This document shows, one piece after another, positions 28,156 through 39,222 of a stretch of 64,000 bases of DNA. Made by a program: the position numbers and the translations under genes. Origin of the DNA: Pseudoclavibacter chungangensis (GTDB taxonomy: Bacteria > Actinomycetota > Actinomycetes > Actinomycetales > Microbacteriaceae); the NCBI RefSeq assembly GCF_013410545.1, contig NZ_JACCFV010000001.1, positions 1,674,001 to 1,738,000 on the forward strand, read 5' to 3'. Position 1 is the first letter of the stretch; every line of letters starts with the position of its first letter. The notes beneath the pieces were generated by a model, which was not told where the DNA came from, did no database searches, and saw only the letters and a list, made by a program, of their open reading frames with translations.

Positions 28156-29103
28156 CTACTTCGACTCGTCGTGTTCGCTGAAGTCCGGGGCCTCGGTCCC
28201 GGGCAGGTTGTCGTTGCGGTTGCCCTCGTCACCGACGGCACCCACGTTGCCCGCATCGCGCAACGACTGGATGTACTCGTTGTACTCGGCCTCCGAGACC
28301 ACGTGGACCTCGAAGAGCATCATGGAGTGGTATTCCCCGCAGAGCTCGGCGCACTTGCCGATGTAGACGCCCTCGCGCTCGGGGACGAACGAGTACTGGT
28401 TCGTCTTCCCGGGGATCGTGTCCTCCTTGTAGTGGAAGTCGGGCACCCAGAACGAGTGCGCGACATCGCGCGACTTGAGGTCGAGGGTGACGTTCGCGCC
28501 GACGGGGAGCATGAGCACGGGCAGCTTCTCGTACTCGATCTCACCGGTGAGGCGATCGTTCTCGTCGCGCTCCTCCTGGGCCTGGATGCCCTGCGTGTAG
28601 ACACCACCGTCGTAGGGAGAGCCGGCGACGTCGAGGTAGTTGAAGTCCCACGCCCACTGCTTGCCGTACACCTCGATGTGGACGTCACGCACTTCCTGGC
28701 CCGCGACGGCCGAGGCCTGGTCGGCGGCGAAGTTCTGCTCGACGATCGCCTGGTCGCGTGCCGTGAAGGCGAAGAACCCCGCGACGAGGATGATCGGGAC
28801 GACCGTGAAGAAGACCTCCATCGGCTGGTGGTAGCGCATCTGCTTCGGCAGGCCCGTGTCGTTGCGGCGCCGACGGTAGACGACGGCGGCCCAGATGAGC
28901 AGGCCCCACGTGATGAGACCGACCACGAGCAGGATGATCCAGCTGTTGACCCAGAAGGTCATCATGAGATCGCCCTTGTCGGTGGTCCCGCGCTCACCGG
29001 GCATGAAGCCGTCGAGCTGCTGCTGCGAGCAGCCGGCGAGCACGGCGATCAGGAGCATCGCGACCGGGACCGCGGCCCACGTTGATCGGTGGTCTTTTCG
29101 CAC
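28156..29103 (-). CDS. ctaC: Cytochrome c oxidase subunit II (lipoprotein)
   Basis: A 315-aa subunit II. A lipoprotein signal with lipobox LAGC (about residue 25) is followed by two TM helices (about 48-72 and 93-112). The cupredoxin domain holds the CuA ligands in [12 protein letters not shown]. It receives electrons from QcrC. GTG 29103 is chosen because GAAAGG sits 6 nt upstream; ATG 29127 would add eight residues but has no such site. First gene of ctaC-ctaD-ctaF. Confidence 0.93.
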   Translation of the reverse strand: MRKDHRSTWAAVPVAMLLIAVLAGCSQQQLDGFMPGERGTTDKGDLMMTFWVNSWIILLVVGLITWGLLIWAAVVYRRRRNDTGLPKQMRYHQPMEVFFTVVPIILVAGFFAFTARDQAIVEQNFAADQASAVAGQEVRDVHIEVYGKQWAWDFNYLDVAGSPYDGGVYTQGIQAQEERDENDRLTGEIEYEKLPVLMLPVGANVTLDLKSRDVAHSFWVPDFHYKEDTIPGKTNQYSFVPEREGVYIGKCAELCGEYHSMMLFEVHVVSEAEYNEYIQSLRDAGNVGAVGDEGNRNDNLPGTEAPDFSEHDESK

Positions 29104-29140
29104 GACGAACCTTTCGAGAAGACGCATACAGGTGGCTGCC

Positions 29141-29170
29141 AGTATAGTGGGTTCGCCGAGGGCGTGTCGT
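29141..29170 (-). promoter_or_regulatory. Predicted ctaC promoter
   Basis: On the minus strand a -10 TATACT (29141-29146) and a -35-like ACGACA (29165-29170) are 18 bp apart. The start would be near 29134, leaving a leader of about 31 nt before GTG 29103. Confidence 0.5.
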
Positions 29171-29206
29171 TCCGGCGACACGGCCGCCGGGGAAATCCGG
29201 GGCACA

Positions 29207-29246
29207 CGACGCGGGGCCCGGTGCCGTGGCACCGGGCCCCGCGTCG
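29207..29246 (-). terminator. Terminator after erpA
   Basis: A perfect 19-bp inverted repeat with a 2-nt loop (GT), 13 bp after the erpA stop. It insulates the ctaC promoter region. Confidence 0.8.
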
Positions 29247-29259
29247 ACGAACGGACGGA

Positions 29260-29625
29260 TCAGTGGAAGGAGTCCCCGCACGCGCACGAACCCGTCGCGC
29301 TGGGGTTGTCGATCGTGAAGCTCTGCTTCTGGATCGTGTCCTCGAAGTCGATCGCCGCGCCCTCGAGGTAGGGGACGCTCATGGGGTCGATGATGACCTC
29401 GACCCCGTCGAAGTCGACCGATGCGTCCCCGTCGAGCTCGCGCTCGTCGAAGAAGAGCTGGTAGATGAGGCCCGAGCAGCCGCCGGGCTGGACGGCGATG
29501 CGGAGTCGCAGGTCCTCGCGGCCCTCCTGCGAGAGGAGGCTCTTGACCTTCGCCGCGGCCGCCTCGGTGAGGGTCACGTTGTGCGTGGCCTCGGTCATGG
29601 TGATGCCCTCGAGTACGGTCGTCAT
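29260..29625 (-). CDS. erpA: Iron-sulfur cluster insertion protein, A-type carrier
   Basis: A 121-aa HesB/IscA-family protein with the three conserved cysteines: QPGGCSGLIY and the C-terminal GSCACGDSF. It carries [Fe-S] clusters to target enzymes. ATG 29625 has AGAGGAG 5 nt upstream and overlaps the peptidase stop as ATGA, so it is translated from the M20-peptidase mRNA. The Rieske protein encoded nearby is one possible client (inference). Confidence 0.9.
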   Translation of the reverse strand: MTTVLEGITMTEATHNVTLTEAAAAKVKSLLSQEGREDLRLRIAVQPGGCSGLIYQLFFDERELDGDASVDFDGVEVIIDPMSVPYLEGAAIDFEDTIQKQSFTIDNPSATGSCACGDSFH

Positions 29626-31112
29626 GCTTGCTCCTCTGCGGTGTCCGGATGGGGTCCCTCGGCGGGTGCACCGCCGTCTCCAGGATAACCCTCCCGGCTC
29701 GTCGACACATTCCCGCCGCCGGCGGCGAGGCGGGCCAGGAAGACCGCCTCGGTCAGGATCGCGCGTCGCAGGACGCCCAGGTGCTGCGATTCGTTCGGGC
29801 TGTGGGCTCTCGTCGCGGGATCCTCCACGCCCGTGACGAGGATCTGCGCGTCGGGGAATCGTTCGACGAGATCCGCGATGAACGGGATCGAGCCACCGAT
29901 GCCCGTGAGTGCCGCTTCGGTCCCCCACCCCTCGTGCATCGCGTCACGCATCGCGGTCACGGCCGGGGCGTCGACGTCGACGAGGAACGGGTTCCCCGCG
30001 TCGACGCCCGAGATCTCGACCGATGCACCGAACGGCGCGTGCTCCTCGAGGTGTCGGCGGATGTGCTCGGCGGCGTCCTCGGCGCGCTGGCCGGGGGCGA
30101 TGCGGGCGGAGAGACGCACCGAGACGACGGGTACGAGGGTGTTCGAGGCGTTCGCGAGGCTCGGGGCGTCGATGCCCGTGATCGTGATCGCCGGCTCGTT
30201 CCAGAGGCGGTCGTTGAGCTCGCCGCGCCCGATGGGCCGCACGCCGTCGAGGAGCCCCGCATCGCGTCGCAGGTCCTCGAGATCCCCGCCCGCACCGCCC
30301 GGTCGCGACGTGAGTCCCGCGACGGCCACGGCACCGTCCTCGTCCCACAGGGTGTCGAGCAATCGGATCGTCGCGAGCATCGCATCAGGCGCCGCACCGC
30401 CGAACATCCCGGAGTGGGAGGCGTGAGCGAGCGTGCGGACCGTCACGGTGCACGTCACGTTGCCGCGCAGCGAGACCGTGAGGCCGGGCACGTCGACGGA
30501 CGGGTTGTCGCTGTCCGCGACGACGATGACGTCCGCGTCGAGGTGTGCGCCGTGGGCCTCGAGGAAGGGACGGAAGCTGCGCGAGCCGTTCTCCTCCTCC
30601 CCCTCGACGAACAGCGCGATGCCGAGCGGGAAATCGTCGCCGAGTGCGGCACGCACGGCCTCGACCGCGGCGACGTGCGTCATGACGCCCGCCTTGTCGT
30701 CGCTCGCACCGCGGCCGTGGAGCCGGTCCCCGACGACGGTCGGTTCGTACGGTGGCGTGTCCCAGTCCGCGTCGGATCCCGGGGGCTGGACGTCGTGGTG
30801 GGCGTAGAGCAGCACGCGCGGCGCACCGGCGGGTGCCGAGCGGACCGCGACCACCGCGGGCTGCCCCTGTCGCCCCTCGTCGTCGACGGCGTCGAGCACC
30901 TCGACGCGCTCGAACACACCCGTCGCCCGTGCGAGTTCCGCGACCGCCTCGGCGCTCGCGCGGACGTGGGCACGGTCGAACGCGTCCCAGGAGACGGACG
31001 GGATGCGCACGAGGTCGGCGAGGCGGGCGATGGTCCGTGGCAGGTCGGCGTCGACGGCGCGTCGGATGGCGTCGTCGGACGCACGGTGGTCGGCGTCGAG
31101 TGGGGTCGTCAT
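29622..31112 (-). CDS. M20-family metallopeptidase (dipeptidase)
   Basis: A 496-aa cytosolic M20 peptidase with the di-zinc ligands in AHHDVQPPG, GASDDKAGV, EGEEENGS, ADSDNPS and the C-terminal AHSPNESQH. A dimerisation domain is inserted at about residues 215-370. It probably hydrolyses dipeptides or similar amides. The start ATG lies 7 nt after TAAGCT with no ribosome-binding site. It is divergent from the DUF3043 gene and coupled to erpA, an unusual functional mix. Confidence 0.88.
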   Translation of the reverse strand: MTTPLDADHRASDDAIRRAVDADLPRTIARLADLVRIPSVSWDAFDRAHVRASAEAVAELARATGVFERVEVLDAVDDEGRQGQPAVVAVRSAPAGAPRVLLYAHHDVQPPGSDADWDTPPYEPTVVGDRLHGRGASDDKAGVMTHVAAVEAVRAALGDDFPLGIALFVEGEEENGSRSFRPFLEAHGAHLDADVIVVADSDNPSVDVPGLTVSLRGNVTCTVTVRTLAHASHSGMFGGAAPDAMLATIRLLDTLWDEDGAVAVAGLTSRPGGAGGDLEDLRRDAGLLDGVRPIGRGELNDRLWNEPAITITGIDAPSLANASNTLVPVVSVRLSARIAPGQRAEDAAEHIRRHLEEHAPFGASVEISGVDAGNPFLVDVDAPAVTAMRDAMHEGWGTEAALTGIGGSIPFIADLVERFPDAQILVTGVEDPATRAHSPNESQHLGVLRRAILTEAVFLARLAAGGGNVSTSREGYPGDGGAPAEGPHPDTAEEQA

Positions 31113-31119
31113 GCGGTTA

Positions 31120-31125
31120 AGCTTA
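31120..31125 (-). promoter_or_regulatory. Predicted -10 of the M20 peptidase gene, leaderless
   Basis: TAAGCT on the minus strand ends 7 nt before ATG 31112. The divergent gene's candidate -10 (TAGGGT, 31124-31129) overlaps it, so the two promoters may exclude each other. Confidence 0.4.
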
Positions 31126-31149
31126 GGGTTCTGACGTTTCGGAGGCACG

Positions 31150-31716
31150 ATGGCCAAGCAGGAGTCCGCGGGCGACCACCCGGCATCCACGGGGAAGAAG
31201 GGGCCGACACCCTCGCGGCGCGAACGCGAGGCGGCGAACCGGCGCCCGCTCGTCCCCGAGGACCGCAAGCAGGCCAAGCGGGAGATGCAGGCGCAGATGC
31301 GCGCCAAGCAGGCCGAGGCCCGCGAGGGCATGGCCCGGGGCGACGACCGCTACCTGCGTCCGACCGAGCGCGGGCCGCAGAAGCGCTTCCTGCGCGACTA
31401 CATCGACGCGCGCTTCTCCCTCGGCGAGTTCCTCCTGCCGCTCATGTTCCTCGTCATCTTCGCCACGTTCCTCCCCAGCCAGCAGGCGGGCATCTGGGCG
31501 ATGGCGTTCATCTGGGTGTTCCTCGCGATCGCGATCGCGGAGGCCCTCATCGTGGCGAATGTCATCAAGCGGAAGATCACCGCGGTCGTCGGCGCCTCGA
31601 ACGTCGAGAAGGGCATCATCCTCGGCACGATCACGCGCATCATGCAGCTGCGGCCGCTCCGGATGCCGAAGGCACGCGTCAAGCGTGGCGAGAAGATCGA
31701 GTTCACGGGGAAGTGA
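31150..31716 (+). CDS. DUF3043 membrane protein
   Basis: A 188-aa actinobacterial protein of unknown function. A basic, Gln/Arg-rich N-terminus (about 1-80, including TPSRREREAANRRPL) is followed by two TM helices (about 93-112 and 116-138) and a basic C-terminal tail. GGAGG stands 4 nt before the ATG. The family is conserved next to wall or respiration genes in actinobacteria, but no activity is assigned. Confidence 0.85.
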   Translation: MAKQESAGDHPASTGKKGPTPSRREREAANRRPLVPEDRKQAKREMQAQMRAKQAEAREGMARGDDRYLRPTERGPQKRFLRDYIDARFSLGEFLLPLMFLVIFATFLPSQQAGIWAMAFIWVFLAIAIAEALIVANVIKRKITAVVGASNVEKGIILGTITRIMQLRPLRMPKARVKRGEKIEFTGK

Positions 31717-31728
31717 ACCCGGCTCGGG

Positions 31729-31757
31729 GCGTCCGTCGCGATGCGCGCGACGGACGC
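31729..31757. terminator. Bidirectional terminator, DUF3043 gene / pyrD
   Basis: A perfect 12-bp stem (core CGTCCGTCGCG / CGCGACGGACG) with a 5-nt loop between convergent genes, 13 bp after the DUF3043 stop. Confidence 0.65.
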
Positions 31758-31795
31758 GCCGAGTCACACCCGGCGATCCGCCGAGCGGAACGCCG

Positions 31796-32824
31796 TCAGG
31801 CGCCGGCAGCCCGCCGGGCGAGGCCACGATTGATCGCGCGCGCCCACCCGGGCCCCTCGTAGAGGAACGCGGTGTATCCCTGCACGAGCGTCGCACCGGC
31901 GGTGAGACGCTCGGCGACGTCGGCGGCGCTCGTCACGCCACCGACCGAGACGATGCACAGCTCGGCCGGCACGGTCTCGCGCAGCACGCGGAGCACCTCG
32001 AGGGAGCGACGGCGGAGCGGCGCACCCGAGAGTCCACCGGCGCCGTACGCGTCGACGACGCGCGCCGGGGTGCGCAGACCGTCGCGGGCGATCGTCGTGT
32101 TCGTCGCGATGACGCCCGCGAGCCCCGCGCGCACCGCGAGCTCCCCGATGCGGCGGATCTCCTCGTCGGCGAGATCGGGGGCGATCTTCACGAGCAGCGG
32201 GACACCGTCGGCGGCCTCGCGCGTCGCGCGGAGGATGGGCTCGAGTGCGTCGAGCTCCTGCAGGCCACGGAGGCCGGGCGTGTTCGGTGACGACACGTTG
32301 ACGACGAGGTAGTCGGCGACGTCCCGGACCGTGCGTGCGGCCGACACGTAGTCGTCGACGGCGGCCTCGGCGGACGTCGTCTTGTTCTTGCCGATGTTCA
32401 CGCCGACGATCGCGCGCCCGCGCCTGCGACGGCGCAACGCGTCCGCCGCCTGGGCCGCACCGAGATTGTTGAAGCCCATGCGGTTGACGAGACCGCGATC
32501 CGCGATGAGTCGGAACATGCGCGGGCGGGGGTTGCCGGGCTGCGCGACGGGCGTCACCGTCCCCACCTCGATGTGCCCGAAGCCGAGCGCCTCGAGGCCG
32601 GCCACGTCGTGGGCGTCCTTGTCGAAGCCGGCAGCGAGGCCGAAGGGCGACGGGAAGACGAGACCGAGTGCCTCCGTCCGCAGGGACGGATCGGGGGCGC
32701 ACACCGGGCCGACGAGCGGCGCGAGGGCTCGCGAACCGAGGAGGCGGACGACCCAGGAGCCCATCGCGTGTGCGCGCTCGGCGTCGAAGCGCGAGAGCAC
32801 CGTGCGGAACAGGATTCGGTACAC
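31796..32824 (-). CDS. pyrD: Dihydroorotate dehydrogenase (quinone), class 2
   Basis: A 342-aa membrane-associated flavoprotein of pyrimidine synthesis. The N-terminal helical membrane-contact extension (MYRILFRTVLSRF) marks class 2. The FMN barrel has GHIEVGTVTP, NRMGFNN and the Ser-base segment NVSSPNTPGLR. GTG 32824 follows GGGGGAG by 6 nt. It begins 3 bp after nrdR, giving the operon hisD-nrdR-pyrD. Confidence 0.93.
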   Translation of the reverse strand: MYRILFRTVLSRFDAERAHAMGSWVVRLLGSRALAPLVGPVCAPDPSLRTEALGLVFPSPFGLAAGFDKDAHDVAGLEALGFGHIEVGTVTPVAQPGNPRPRMFRLIADRGLVNRMGFNNLGAAQAADALRRRRRGRAIVGVNIGKNKTTSAEAAVDDYVSAARTVRDVADYLVVNVSSPNTPGLRGLQELDALEPILRATREAADGVPLLVKIAPDLADEEIRRIGELAVRAGLAGVIATNTTIARDGLRTPARVVDAYGAGGLSGAPLRRRSLEVLRVLRETVPAELCIVSVGGVTSAADVAERLTAGATLVQGYTAFLYEGPGWARAINRGLARRAAGA

Positions 32825-32827
32825 GGG

Positions 32828-33319
32828 CTACTCCCCCGTCTCGCTGAGATCGGCGGCCCCGTACTTCGAGGTCACCCCGTCGTGCCGGAGCGCGTCGATG
32901 GCCGCGGCGAAGTCCTCGAGGTCGGCGAAGGCCTGGTAGACCGACGCGAAGCGCAGGTACGCGACGTCGTCGAGCTCGCGCAGCGGCGCGAGGATCGCGA
33001 TACCGATGTCGTTCGTCTCGACCTGCGAGGCGCCCGACGAGCGGACGGACTCCTCGACGCGCTGGGCGAGGAGGGCCAGGTCCGTGTCGGTGACCGGACG
33101 CCCCTGGCACGCCTTGCGCACACCCGCGACGACCTTGTCGCGCGAGAACGGCTCGACGACACCGTTGCGCTTGACGACCGAGAGGCTCGCGGTCTCGATC
33201 GTCGAGAACCGACGACCGCACTCGGGGCACTGACGCCGACGACGGATGGAGTTGCCGTCGTCGGTCGTGCGTGAGTCGACGACCCTCGAGTCGGGGTGCC
33301 GGCAGAACGGGCAGTGCAT
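32828..33319 (-). CDS. nrdR: Transcriptional repressor NrdR
   Basis: A 163-aa regulator of ribonucleotide reductase genes. The N-terminal zinc ribbon has [15 protein letters not shown] and CPECGRRF; an ATP-cone follows (about 49-139) that senses ATP/dATP. Its ATG shares one base with the hisD stop (TGATG). The nrd genes it controls, and any NrdR box, were not seen in the window. Confidence 0.95.
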   Translation of the reverse strand: MHCPFCRHPDSRVVDSRTTDDGNSIRRRRQCPECGRRFSTIETASLSVVKRNGVVEPFSRDKVVAGVRKACQGRPVTDTDLALLAQRVEESVRSSGASQVETNDIGIAILAPLRELDDVAYLRFASVYQAFADLEDFAAAIDALRHDGVTSKYGAADLSETGE

Positions 33320-34623
33320 CAGGTCGTCCGGGCCCGGACGGCCTCGCCGTGCGCGGGCAGGTCCTCGGCGCCGGAGAGCGCGACGATCGCATCGGCGACC
33401 TCGGCCAGCGCGGGGGCGTCGTAGCGGATGATCTGCTGGGGACGCAGGAACGTGTGTGCACCGAGCCCCGCCGCGTGGGCGGATTGGCCGCCGGTCGGGA
33501 GTACGTGGTTGGACCCGGCGAGATAGTCGCCGAGGCTCACGGGTGAGTGCGCCCCGAGGAAAATCGCACCGGCGTTCGTGATGTCCGCGAGCACGGCCTC
33601 GTCGTCCGCCGTCTGGATCTCGAGGTGCTCGGGGCCGTACGCGTTCGAGACCGCGGCGGCCGCGGCGAGATCGTCCACGAGGACGATCGCCGATTGCGGC
33701 CCGGCGAGCGCGATCGCGACACGGTCGGCGTGGCGGGTCGCGGCTGCCCGTGCGGCGACGCGCTCGGCGATGCGGTCGGCGAGGTCGGCGTCGTCGGTCA
33801 CGAGGACCGAGGCCGCCATCTCGTCGTGCTCCGCCTGGCTCACGAGATCGCTCGCGACGAGGTCGGGGTCCGCGCTCGCATCGGCGATGACGAGGATCTC
33901 GGTCGGTCCCGCCTCCATGTCGATGCCGACGACCGACTGCACGATGCGCTTCGCGGCGGCGACGTACACGTTGCCCGGGCCGGTGATGACGTCGACGCGC
34001 TCGATGCCGAGTGACTCGACACCGTACGCGAGTGCGCCGATCGCACCGGCGCCGCCCATGGCGTGCACCTCCCGGACGCCGAGCAGCGCGGCCGCGCCGA
34101 GGACGGTCGGGTGCACGGCGCCACCGAACGCGCGCTGCGGCGGCGAGGCGATGGCGATCGAACGCACCCCGGCCGCCTGGGCCGCGACGACGTTCATGAC
34201 GACGCTCGACGGGTACACGGCCTTCCCGCCGGGCACGTACAGCCCGACGCGTTCGACCGGCTGCCAGCGCTGCGTGACCGTCGCGCCGGGGGCGAGGGTC
34301 GTCGCCGCGGCCGGCGGCACCTGCGCGGCCGAACCGGCGCGGACCCGCTCGATCATGCGCTCGAGCGCGTCCCGCACGTCGGGGGCGAGGCCGGCGCGGG
34401 CCGCCGCGAGTTCGTCCGCGGTCGCCGTGACGTGGTCGGGCGCACCGCCGTCGAGCCGCTCCGCCTGGTCGCGGAGCGCGTCCGCACCGCGCGTGCGGAC
34501 GTCGTCGATGAGGGTCGCCGCGGTCTCGGCCGCGACCGAGACGTCGATCTCGGGTCGCGGGAGGGCGTCGCGCAGGGCGGTCGGCGAGAGGGAGGTGGCG
34601 CGCAGATCGATCGTTCGCAGCAT
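33319..34623 (-). CDS. hisD: Histidinol dehydrogenase
   Basis: A 434-aa zinc enzyme making the last two oxidations to histidine. It has [15 protein letters not shown], the NAD-binding [16 protein letters not shown] and the zinc/His region [12 protein letters not shown]. It stands apart from other his genes and is the first gene of hisD-nrdR-pyrD. The ATG has GAGG 5 nt upstream; TAGACT lies 9 nt upstream, so the leader would be very short either way. Confidence 0.95.
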   Translation of the reverse strand: MLRTIDLRATSLSPTALRDALPRPEIDVSVAAETAATLIDDVRTRGADALRDQAERLDGGAPDHVTATADELAAARAGLAPDVRDALERMIERVRAGSAAQVPPAAATTLAPGATVTQRWQPVERVGLYVPGGKAVYPSSVVMNVVAAQAAGVRSIAIASPPQRAFGGAVHPTVLGAAALLGVREVHAMGGAGAIGALAYGVESLGIERVDVITGPGNVYVAAAKRIVQSVVGIDMEAGPTEILVIADASADPDLVASDLVSQAEHDEMAASVLVTDDADLADRIAERVAARAAATRHADRVAIALAGPQSAIVLVDDLAAAAAVSNAYGPEHLEIQTADDEAVLADITNAGAIFLGAHSPVSLGDYLAGSNHVLPTGGQSAHAAGLGAHTFLRPQQIIRYDAPALAEVADAIVALSGAEDLPAHGEAVRARTT

Positions 34624-34679
34624 GGTGCCTCGAGTCTATCGGCGCGCCGAGCTCGACATCGCCCTCCCCGCGCGCCACC

Positions 34680-37600
34680 TCACCCGAGACAGCCGGGGCC
34701 CAGGAGCGCCTTGAGCTCGCCGAACAGGTCGTCGGACACGCGCACGCGGTGCGGCAGCTCGAAGCGCCGGATCACGTTCGCGCCGCGCATCTTGAGCCGC
34801 ACCTCGCTCGCCCCGGCGTGCCGCCGCAGGACCTCGTCGAGTTGCCCGACGACGCGCTCGGTCGCCTGGGTGTCGACGAGCGCGAGCGTGAGCGGCCCGG
34901 TGCTGCCCTCCTCGGCGAAACGCGGCACCTGCAGGCCCTGGGCGTGCAGGTTCATGCCGTCGTCGCGCTTCGAGACGCGCCCGCGGACGACGACGATCGC
35001 ATCGTTGACGAGCTTCGACGCGAACTCCTGGTACGTCTTGCCCATGAACATGACGGTCATCTCGCCGCCGAAGTCCTCGACCTGCACCATGCCGTACGGG
35101 TTGCCCGATTGACGGGCCACGCGGTGCTGGACGCTCGTGATGAGGCCCGCGATCGTGACCTGCTGACCGTCCTCGACCGTCTCGGACTCGAGCAGGTCGA
35201 GGATCGAGGTCGACGCGAGCTTCGCGAGTTCCCGTTCGAGCCCCTTGAGCGGGTGGTCCGACACGTAGAGCCCGAGCATGTCGCGCTCGAACGCGAGTTT
35301 GTCGGTGCGGGCGAACTCGGGGCGGTCGGGAACCTGGTCGGTCTCCTCCTCGAAGTCCATGAGGCCCGCGAACAGGTCGACCTGCCCGTGCGCCTCGTTC
35401 CGCTTGCGCGACACCGACGCGTCGACGGCGTCCTCGTGGATCTCGAGCAGTGCCCGGCGCGTATTGCCGAGCGAGTCGAACGCGCCCGCCTTGATGAGCG
35501 ACTCGATCGTGCGCTTGTTCGCGACGCCGAGCGGTACCTTGCGGAGGAAGTCGTGGAAGCTCTCGAACGCGCCCTTCTCCTTGCGCGCGGCCCGGATCTC
35601 CTCCACGACGTTGGCGCCGACGTTGCGCACCGCGCCGAGGCCGAATCGGATGTCCATGCCGACGGCCGCGAACTTCGCGACCGACTCGTTGACGTCCGGG
35701 GGCAGCACGTCGATCTGCATGCGGCGGCACTCGCCGAGGTAGATCGCGAGCTTGTCGCGGGAATCGCCGACGCTCGTGAGGAGCGCCGCCATGTACTCGG
35801 CCGGGTAGTGGGCCTTCAGATACGCCGTCCAGTACGAGACGACGCCGTACGCGGCGGAGTGCGCCTTGTTGAAGGCGTAGTCGGAGAACGGCAGGAGGAT
35901 GTCCCACAGCGTCGTGACGGCGGCGTCCGAGTAGCCGTTCTCGCGCATGCCGCGATGGAAGCCCTCGTACTGCTTGTCGAGCTCCGCCTTCTTCTTCTTG
36001 CCCATCGCGCGGCGGAGCAGATCGGCCTGGCCGAGCGTGAAGCCCGCGAGCTTCTGCGCGATCGCCATGACCTGCTCCTGGTACACGATGAGGCCGAAGG
36101 TCTCGCCGAGGATGTCCTGCAGCGGCTCCGCGAGCTCCGGGTGGATCGGCACGACCTCCTGCAGCCCGTTCTTGCGCAGCGCGTAGTTCGTGTGCGAGTT
36201 CGCGCCCATCGGGCCCGGCCGGTAGAGCGCGCCGACGGCCGAGATGTCCTCGAAGTTGTCGGGCTTCATGAGGCGCAGGAGCGAGCGCATCGGCCCGCCG
36301 TCGAGCTGGAAGATGCCGAGCGAGTCGCCGCGGGCGAGCAGTTCGTACGTCGGGTGGTCGTCGAGCGAGAGCGCTTCGAGCTCGACCTCGGCGCCCTTGT
36401 TGTCGCGGATGTTGTCGAGCGCGTCGTCGATGATCGTGAGGTTGCGGAGCCCGAGGAAGTCCATCTTCAGCAGGCCGAGGGCCTCGCAGGTCGGGTAGTC
36501 GAACTGCGTGATGATCGCGCCGTCCTGCTCCCGCTTCATGATGGGGATGATGTCCATGAGCGGGTGGCTCGACATGATGACGGCGCACGCGTGCACGCCC
36601 CACTGGCGCTTGAGGCCCTCGATGCCGAGCGCCGTGTCGAACACGGTCTTCGCCTCGGGGTCGGTCTCGATGAGCGCGCGGAACTCGCCCGCCTCCTTGT
36701 AGCGCTCGTGCTTCGGGTCGACGATGCCACGCAGTGGGATGTCCTTCGCCATGATGGCCGGCGGGAGCGCCTTCGTGAGCCGCTCGCCCATGCCGAACGG
36801 GTGCCCGAGCACGCGCGCCGAGTCCTTGAGCGCCTGCTTCGTCTTGATCGTGCCGTAGGTGACGACCTGCGAGACGCGGTCGACGCCGTACTTCTCGGTC
36901 ACGTAGTCGATGACCTCACCGCGCCGACGCTCGTCGAAGTCGACGTCGAAGTCGGGCATCGAGACGCGATCGGGGTTGAGGAAGCGCTCGAAGATGAGCC
37001 CGTGCTCGAGCGGGTCGAGTCCCGTGATGCCGAGCGCGTAGGCGACCATCGATCCGGCACCCGAGCCACGGCCGGGACCGACGCGGATGCCCTTCGACTT
37101 CGCCCAGTTGATGTAGTCCGCGACGACGAGGAAGTAGCCCGGGAACCCCATCTGGGTGATGACCCCGTTCTCGTAGTCGGCCTGCTGCTGCACGCGCTCG
37201 GGAATGCCGTCGGGGTAGCGCCCGTGGAGGCCCGTCTGGACCTCCCTGATGAACCAGGACTCCTCGGTCTCGCCCTCCGGGACGGGGAACACGGGCATGT
37301 AGCTCGCGTCCTCGTCGAACGTCGCCTCGCAGCGCTCGGCGATGAGCAGCGTGTTGTCGCACGCCTCGGGGTGGTCGCGGAAGATCTGCCGCATCTCGGC
37401 GGCGCTCTTCAGGTAGTAGCCGGAGCCGTCGAACTTGAAGCGGTTCGGATCGTGCATCGTCGAACCCGATTGCACGCACAGGAGGGCCGAGTGGCTGTCG
37501 GCGTCGCCGTGGTGTGTGTAGTGGAGGTCGTTCGTCGCGACGAGCGGGATCGCCATGTCCTTCGCGAGCTTCAACAGATCGCCCATGACGCGTCGCTCGA

Positions 37601-38189
37601 TGTCGATGCCGTGGTCCATGATCTCGCAGAAGTAGTTCTCGGCGCCGAAGATCTCGCGGAACTCCCCCGCCGCCTTGCGCGCCTCCTCGTACTGCCCGAG
37701 CCGGAGTCGCGTCTGGATCTCGCCCGACGGGCAGCCGGTCGTCGCGATGAGCCCCTCGTGGTACTCCTGCAGCAGTTCGCGGTCCATGCGCGGCTTGAAG
37801 TAGTAGCCCTCCATGGACGCGCGCGACGAGAGCTTGAAGAGGTTGTGCATGCCGGGCGTCGAGTGACTCAGGAGCGTGATGTGCGTGTACGCGCCGGCGC
37901 CCGAGACGTCGTCCCCGCCGCCGTCGCCGAACTTCACGCGCGTGCGGTCGGACCGGTGCGTGCCGGGCGTGAGGTACGCCTCCGTGCCGATGATCGGCTT
38001 GATCCCGTTCTGCCGCGCCTGCCGCGCGAAGTCGTACGCGCCGAACACGTTGCCGTGGTCGGTCATCGCGATCGCGGGCATCCCCTCGGCGCTCACGGCC
38101 TTCATGAGGTCCCCGACGCGGGCGGCGCCGTCGAGCATCGAGTACTCGCTGTGGACGTGCAGGTGGACGAACGAGTCGGACTCGGACAA
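34680..38189 (-). CDS. dnaE: DNA polymerase III alpha subunit
   Basis: A 1169-aa DnaE1-type replicative polymerase. The N-terminal PHP domain keeps its metal ligands ([23 protein letters not shown], the THITLL His, CPSGEI, NDLHY), so it may proofread as reported for M. tuberculosis DnaE1. The catalytic aspartates sit in [12 protein letters not shown] and a third in the palm. C-terminal OB-fold and tau-binding regions follow. The start is TTG 38189, with GGGAG 4 nt upstream. Confidence 0.96.
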   Translation of the reverse strand: MSESDSFVHLHVHSEYSMLDGAARVGDLMKAVSAEGMPAIAMTDHGNVFGAYDFARQARQNGIKPIIGTEAYLTPGTHRSDRTRVKFGDGGGDDVSGAGAYTHITLLSHSTPGMHNLFKLSSRASMEGYYFKPRMDRELLQEYHEGLIATTGCPSGEIQTRLRLGQYEEARKAAGEFREIFGAENYFCEIMDHGIDIERRVMGDLLKLAKDMAIPLVATNDLHYTHHGDADSHSALLCVQSGSTMHDPNRFKFDGSGYYLKSAAEMRQIFRDHPEACDNTLLIAERCEATFDEDASYMPVFPVPEGETEESWFIREVQTGLHGRYPDGIPERVQQQADYENGVITQMGFPGYFLVVADYINWAKSKGIRVGPGRGSGAGSMVAYALGITGLDPLEHGLIFERFLNPDRVSMPDFDVDFDERRRGEVIDYVTEKYGVDRVSQVVTYGTIKTKQALKDSARVLGHPFGMGERLTKALPPAIMAKDIPLRGIVDPKHERYKEAGEFRALIETDPEAKTVFDTALGIEGLKRQWGVHACAVIMSSHPLMDIIPIMKREQDGAIITQFDYPTCEALGLLKMDFLGLRNLTIIDDALDNIRDNKGAEVELEALSLDDHPTYELLARGDSLGIFQLDGGPMRSLLRLMKPDNFEDISAVGALYRPGPMGANSHTNYALRKNGLQEVVPIHPELAEPLQDILGETFGLIVYQEQVMAIAQKLAGFTLGQADLLRRAMGKKKKAELDKQYEGFHRGMRENGYSDAAVTTLWDILLPFSDYAFNKAHSAAYGVVSYWTAYLKAHYPAEYMAALLTSVGDSRDKLAIYLGECRRMQIDVLPPDVNESVAKFAAVGMDIRFGLGAVRNVGANVVEEIRAARKEKGAFESFHDFLRKVPLGVANKRTIESLIKAGAFDSLGNTRRALLEIHEDAVDASVSRKRNEAHGQVDLFAGLMDFEEETDQVPDRPEFARTDKLAFERDMLGLYVSDHPLKGLERELAKLASTSILDLLESETVEDGQQVTIAGLITSVQHRVARQSGNPYGMVQVEDFGGEMTVMFMGKTYQEFASKLVNDAIVVVRGRVSKRDDGMNLHAQGLQVPRFAEEGSTGPLTLALVDTQATERVVGQLDEVLRRHAGASEVRLKMRGANVIRRFELPHRVRVSDDLFGELKALLGPGCLG

Positions 38190-38298
38190 GACGCTCCCGG
38201 GGGTCGGATCACCGTGTGCATGGCCCGCGTCCGTGACGGGACGGGGTCCCTCAGCCTACGCCCCACGAGCCCGACGGAACGTCAGTGTCGCGCCCCGC

Positions 38299-39222
38299 TC
38301 AGGACTCGCGGAGCAGCTCCAGCGCGTTCGCGAGATCGGCCGGGTAGTCGCTGTGGAACTCGACGTACTCCCCCGTCTCGGGGTGCGCGAACCCGAGTGT
38401 GCGCGCATGCAACCATTGCCGCGACAGACCGAGTCGGGCGGCGAGCTGCGGGTCCCCACCGTAGAGCGGGTCACCGATGCAGGGATGCCGCTGCGCCGCC
38501 ATGTGCACACGGATCTGGTGCGTCCGGCCGGTCTCGAGGTGCACCTCGAGCAGGCTGCCGTGCCGGAACGCCTCGATCGTCTCGTAGTGCGTGACCGAGG
38601 GCTTGCCGTCGGAGGTGACCGCGAACTTCCACGAGGAGCCCGGGTGCCGACCGATGGGAGCGTCGATCGTTCCGGCGAGCGGGTCGGGGTGCCCCTGCAC
38701 GGCCGCGTGGTAGATCTTCGTCACGGTGCGCTCCTTGAAGGCGCGCTTGAGCGTCGCGTAGGCGTCCTCCGTCTTCGCGACCACCATGAGTCCCGAGGTC
38801 CCGGCGTCGAGCCGGTGGACGATCCCCGCCCGTTCGGGTTGTCCCGAGGTCGAGATGCGGAACCCGGCCGCGGCGAGCGCACCGAGCACGGTGGGCCCCT
38901 CCCAGCCGACCGAGGGGTGAGCGGCCACGCCGACGGGCTTGTCGACGACGACGAAGCTCGGCTCGTCGTGCACGATCCCGAGATCGGGGACCACCATGGG
39001 AACGACCTCGACGGGGCGTGCCGGCTCCCAGGTGACGTCGACGAGTGATCCCGCCGCGAGGCGATCGGATTTGCCGACGGTCCTGCCGTCGAGGAGGACG
39101 CCGCCGGATTCCGCGATCTCGGCCGCCGTGGTTCGGCTGAACCCGAGGAGCTTGGACAGCCCGGCATCGACCCGGACGCCGTCGAGGCCGTCCGGAACCG
39201 GCAGCATGCGCGACTCGCTCAT
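38299..39222 (-). CDS. RluA-family 23S rRNA pseudouridine synthase
   Basis: A 307-aa protein with an N-terminal S4 RNA-binding domain (about 15-75) and a pseudouridine synthase domain. The catalytic Asp is in the family motif [23 protein letters not shown] and CIGDPLYGG also match. RluD-like by position next to lspA, modifying 23S rRNA helix 69, though the exact site cannot be read from sequence. The ATG overlaps the lspA stop as ATGA. Confidence 0.9.
   Translation of the reverse strand: MSESRMLPVPDGLDGVRVDAGLSKLLGFSRTTAAEIAESGGVLLDGRTVGKSDRLAAGSLVDVTWEPARPVEVVPMVVPDLGIVHDEPSFVVVDKPVGVAAHPSVGWEGPTVLGALAAAGFRISTSGQPERAGIVHRLDAGTSGLMVVAKTEDAYATLKRAFKERTVTKIYHAAVQGHPDPLAGTIDAPIGRHPGSSWKFAVTSDGKPSVTHYETIEAFRHGSLLEVHLETGRTHQIRVHMAAQRHPCIGDPLYGGDPQLAARLGLSRQWLHARTLGFAHPETGEYVEFHSDYPADLANALELLRES

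Noticed and set aside
34749..38594. 1281-aa plus-strand open frame
   Set aside because: Lies antisense to dnaE; it is the GC-rich mirror of a strongly conserved gene and has no recognisable domains.
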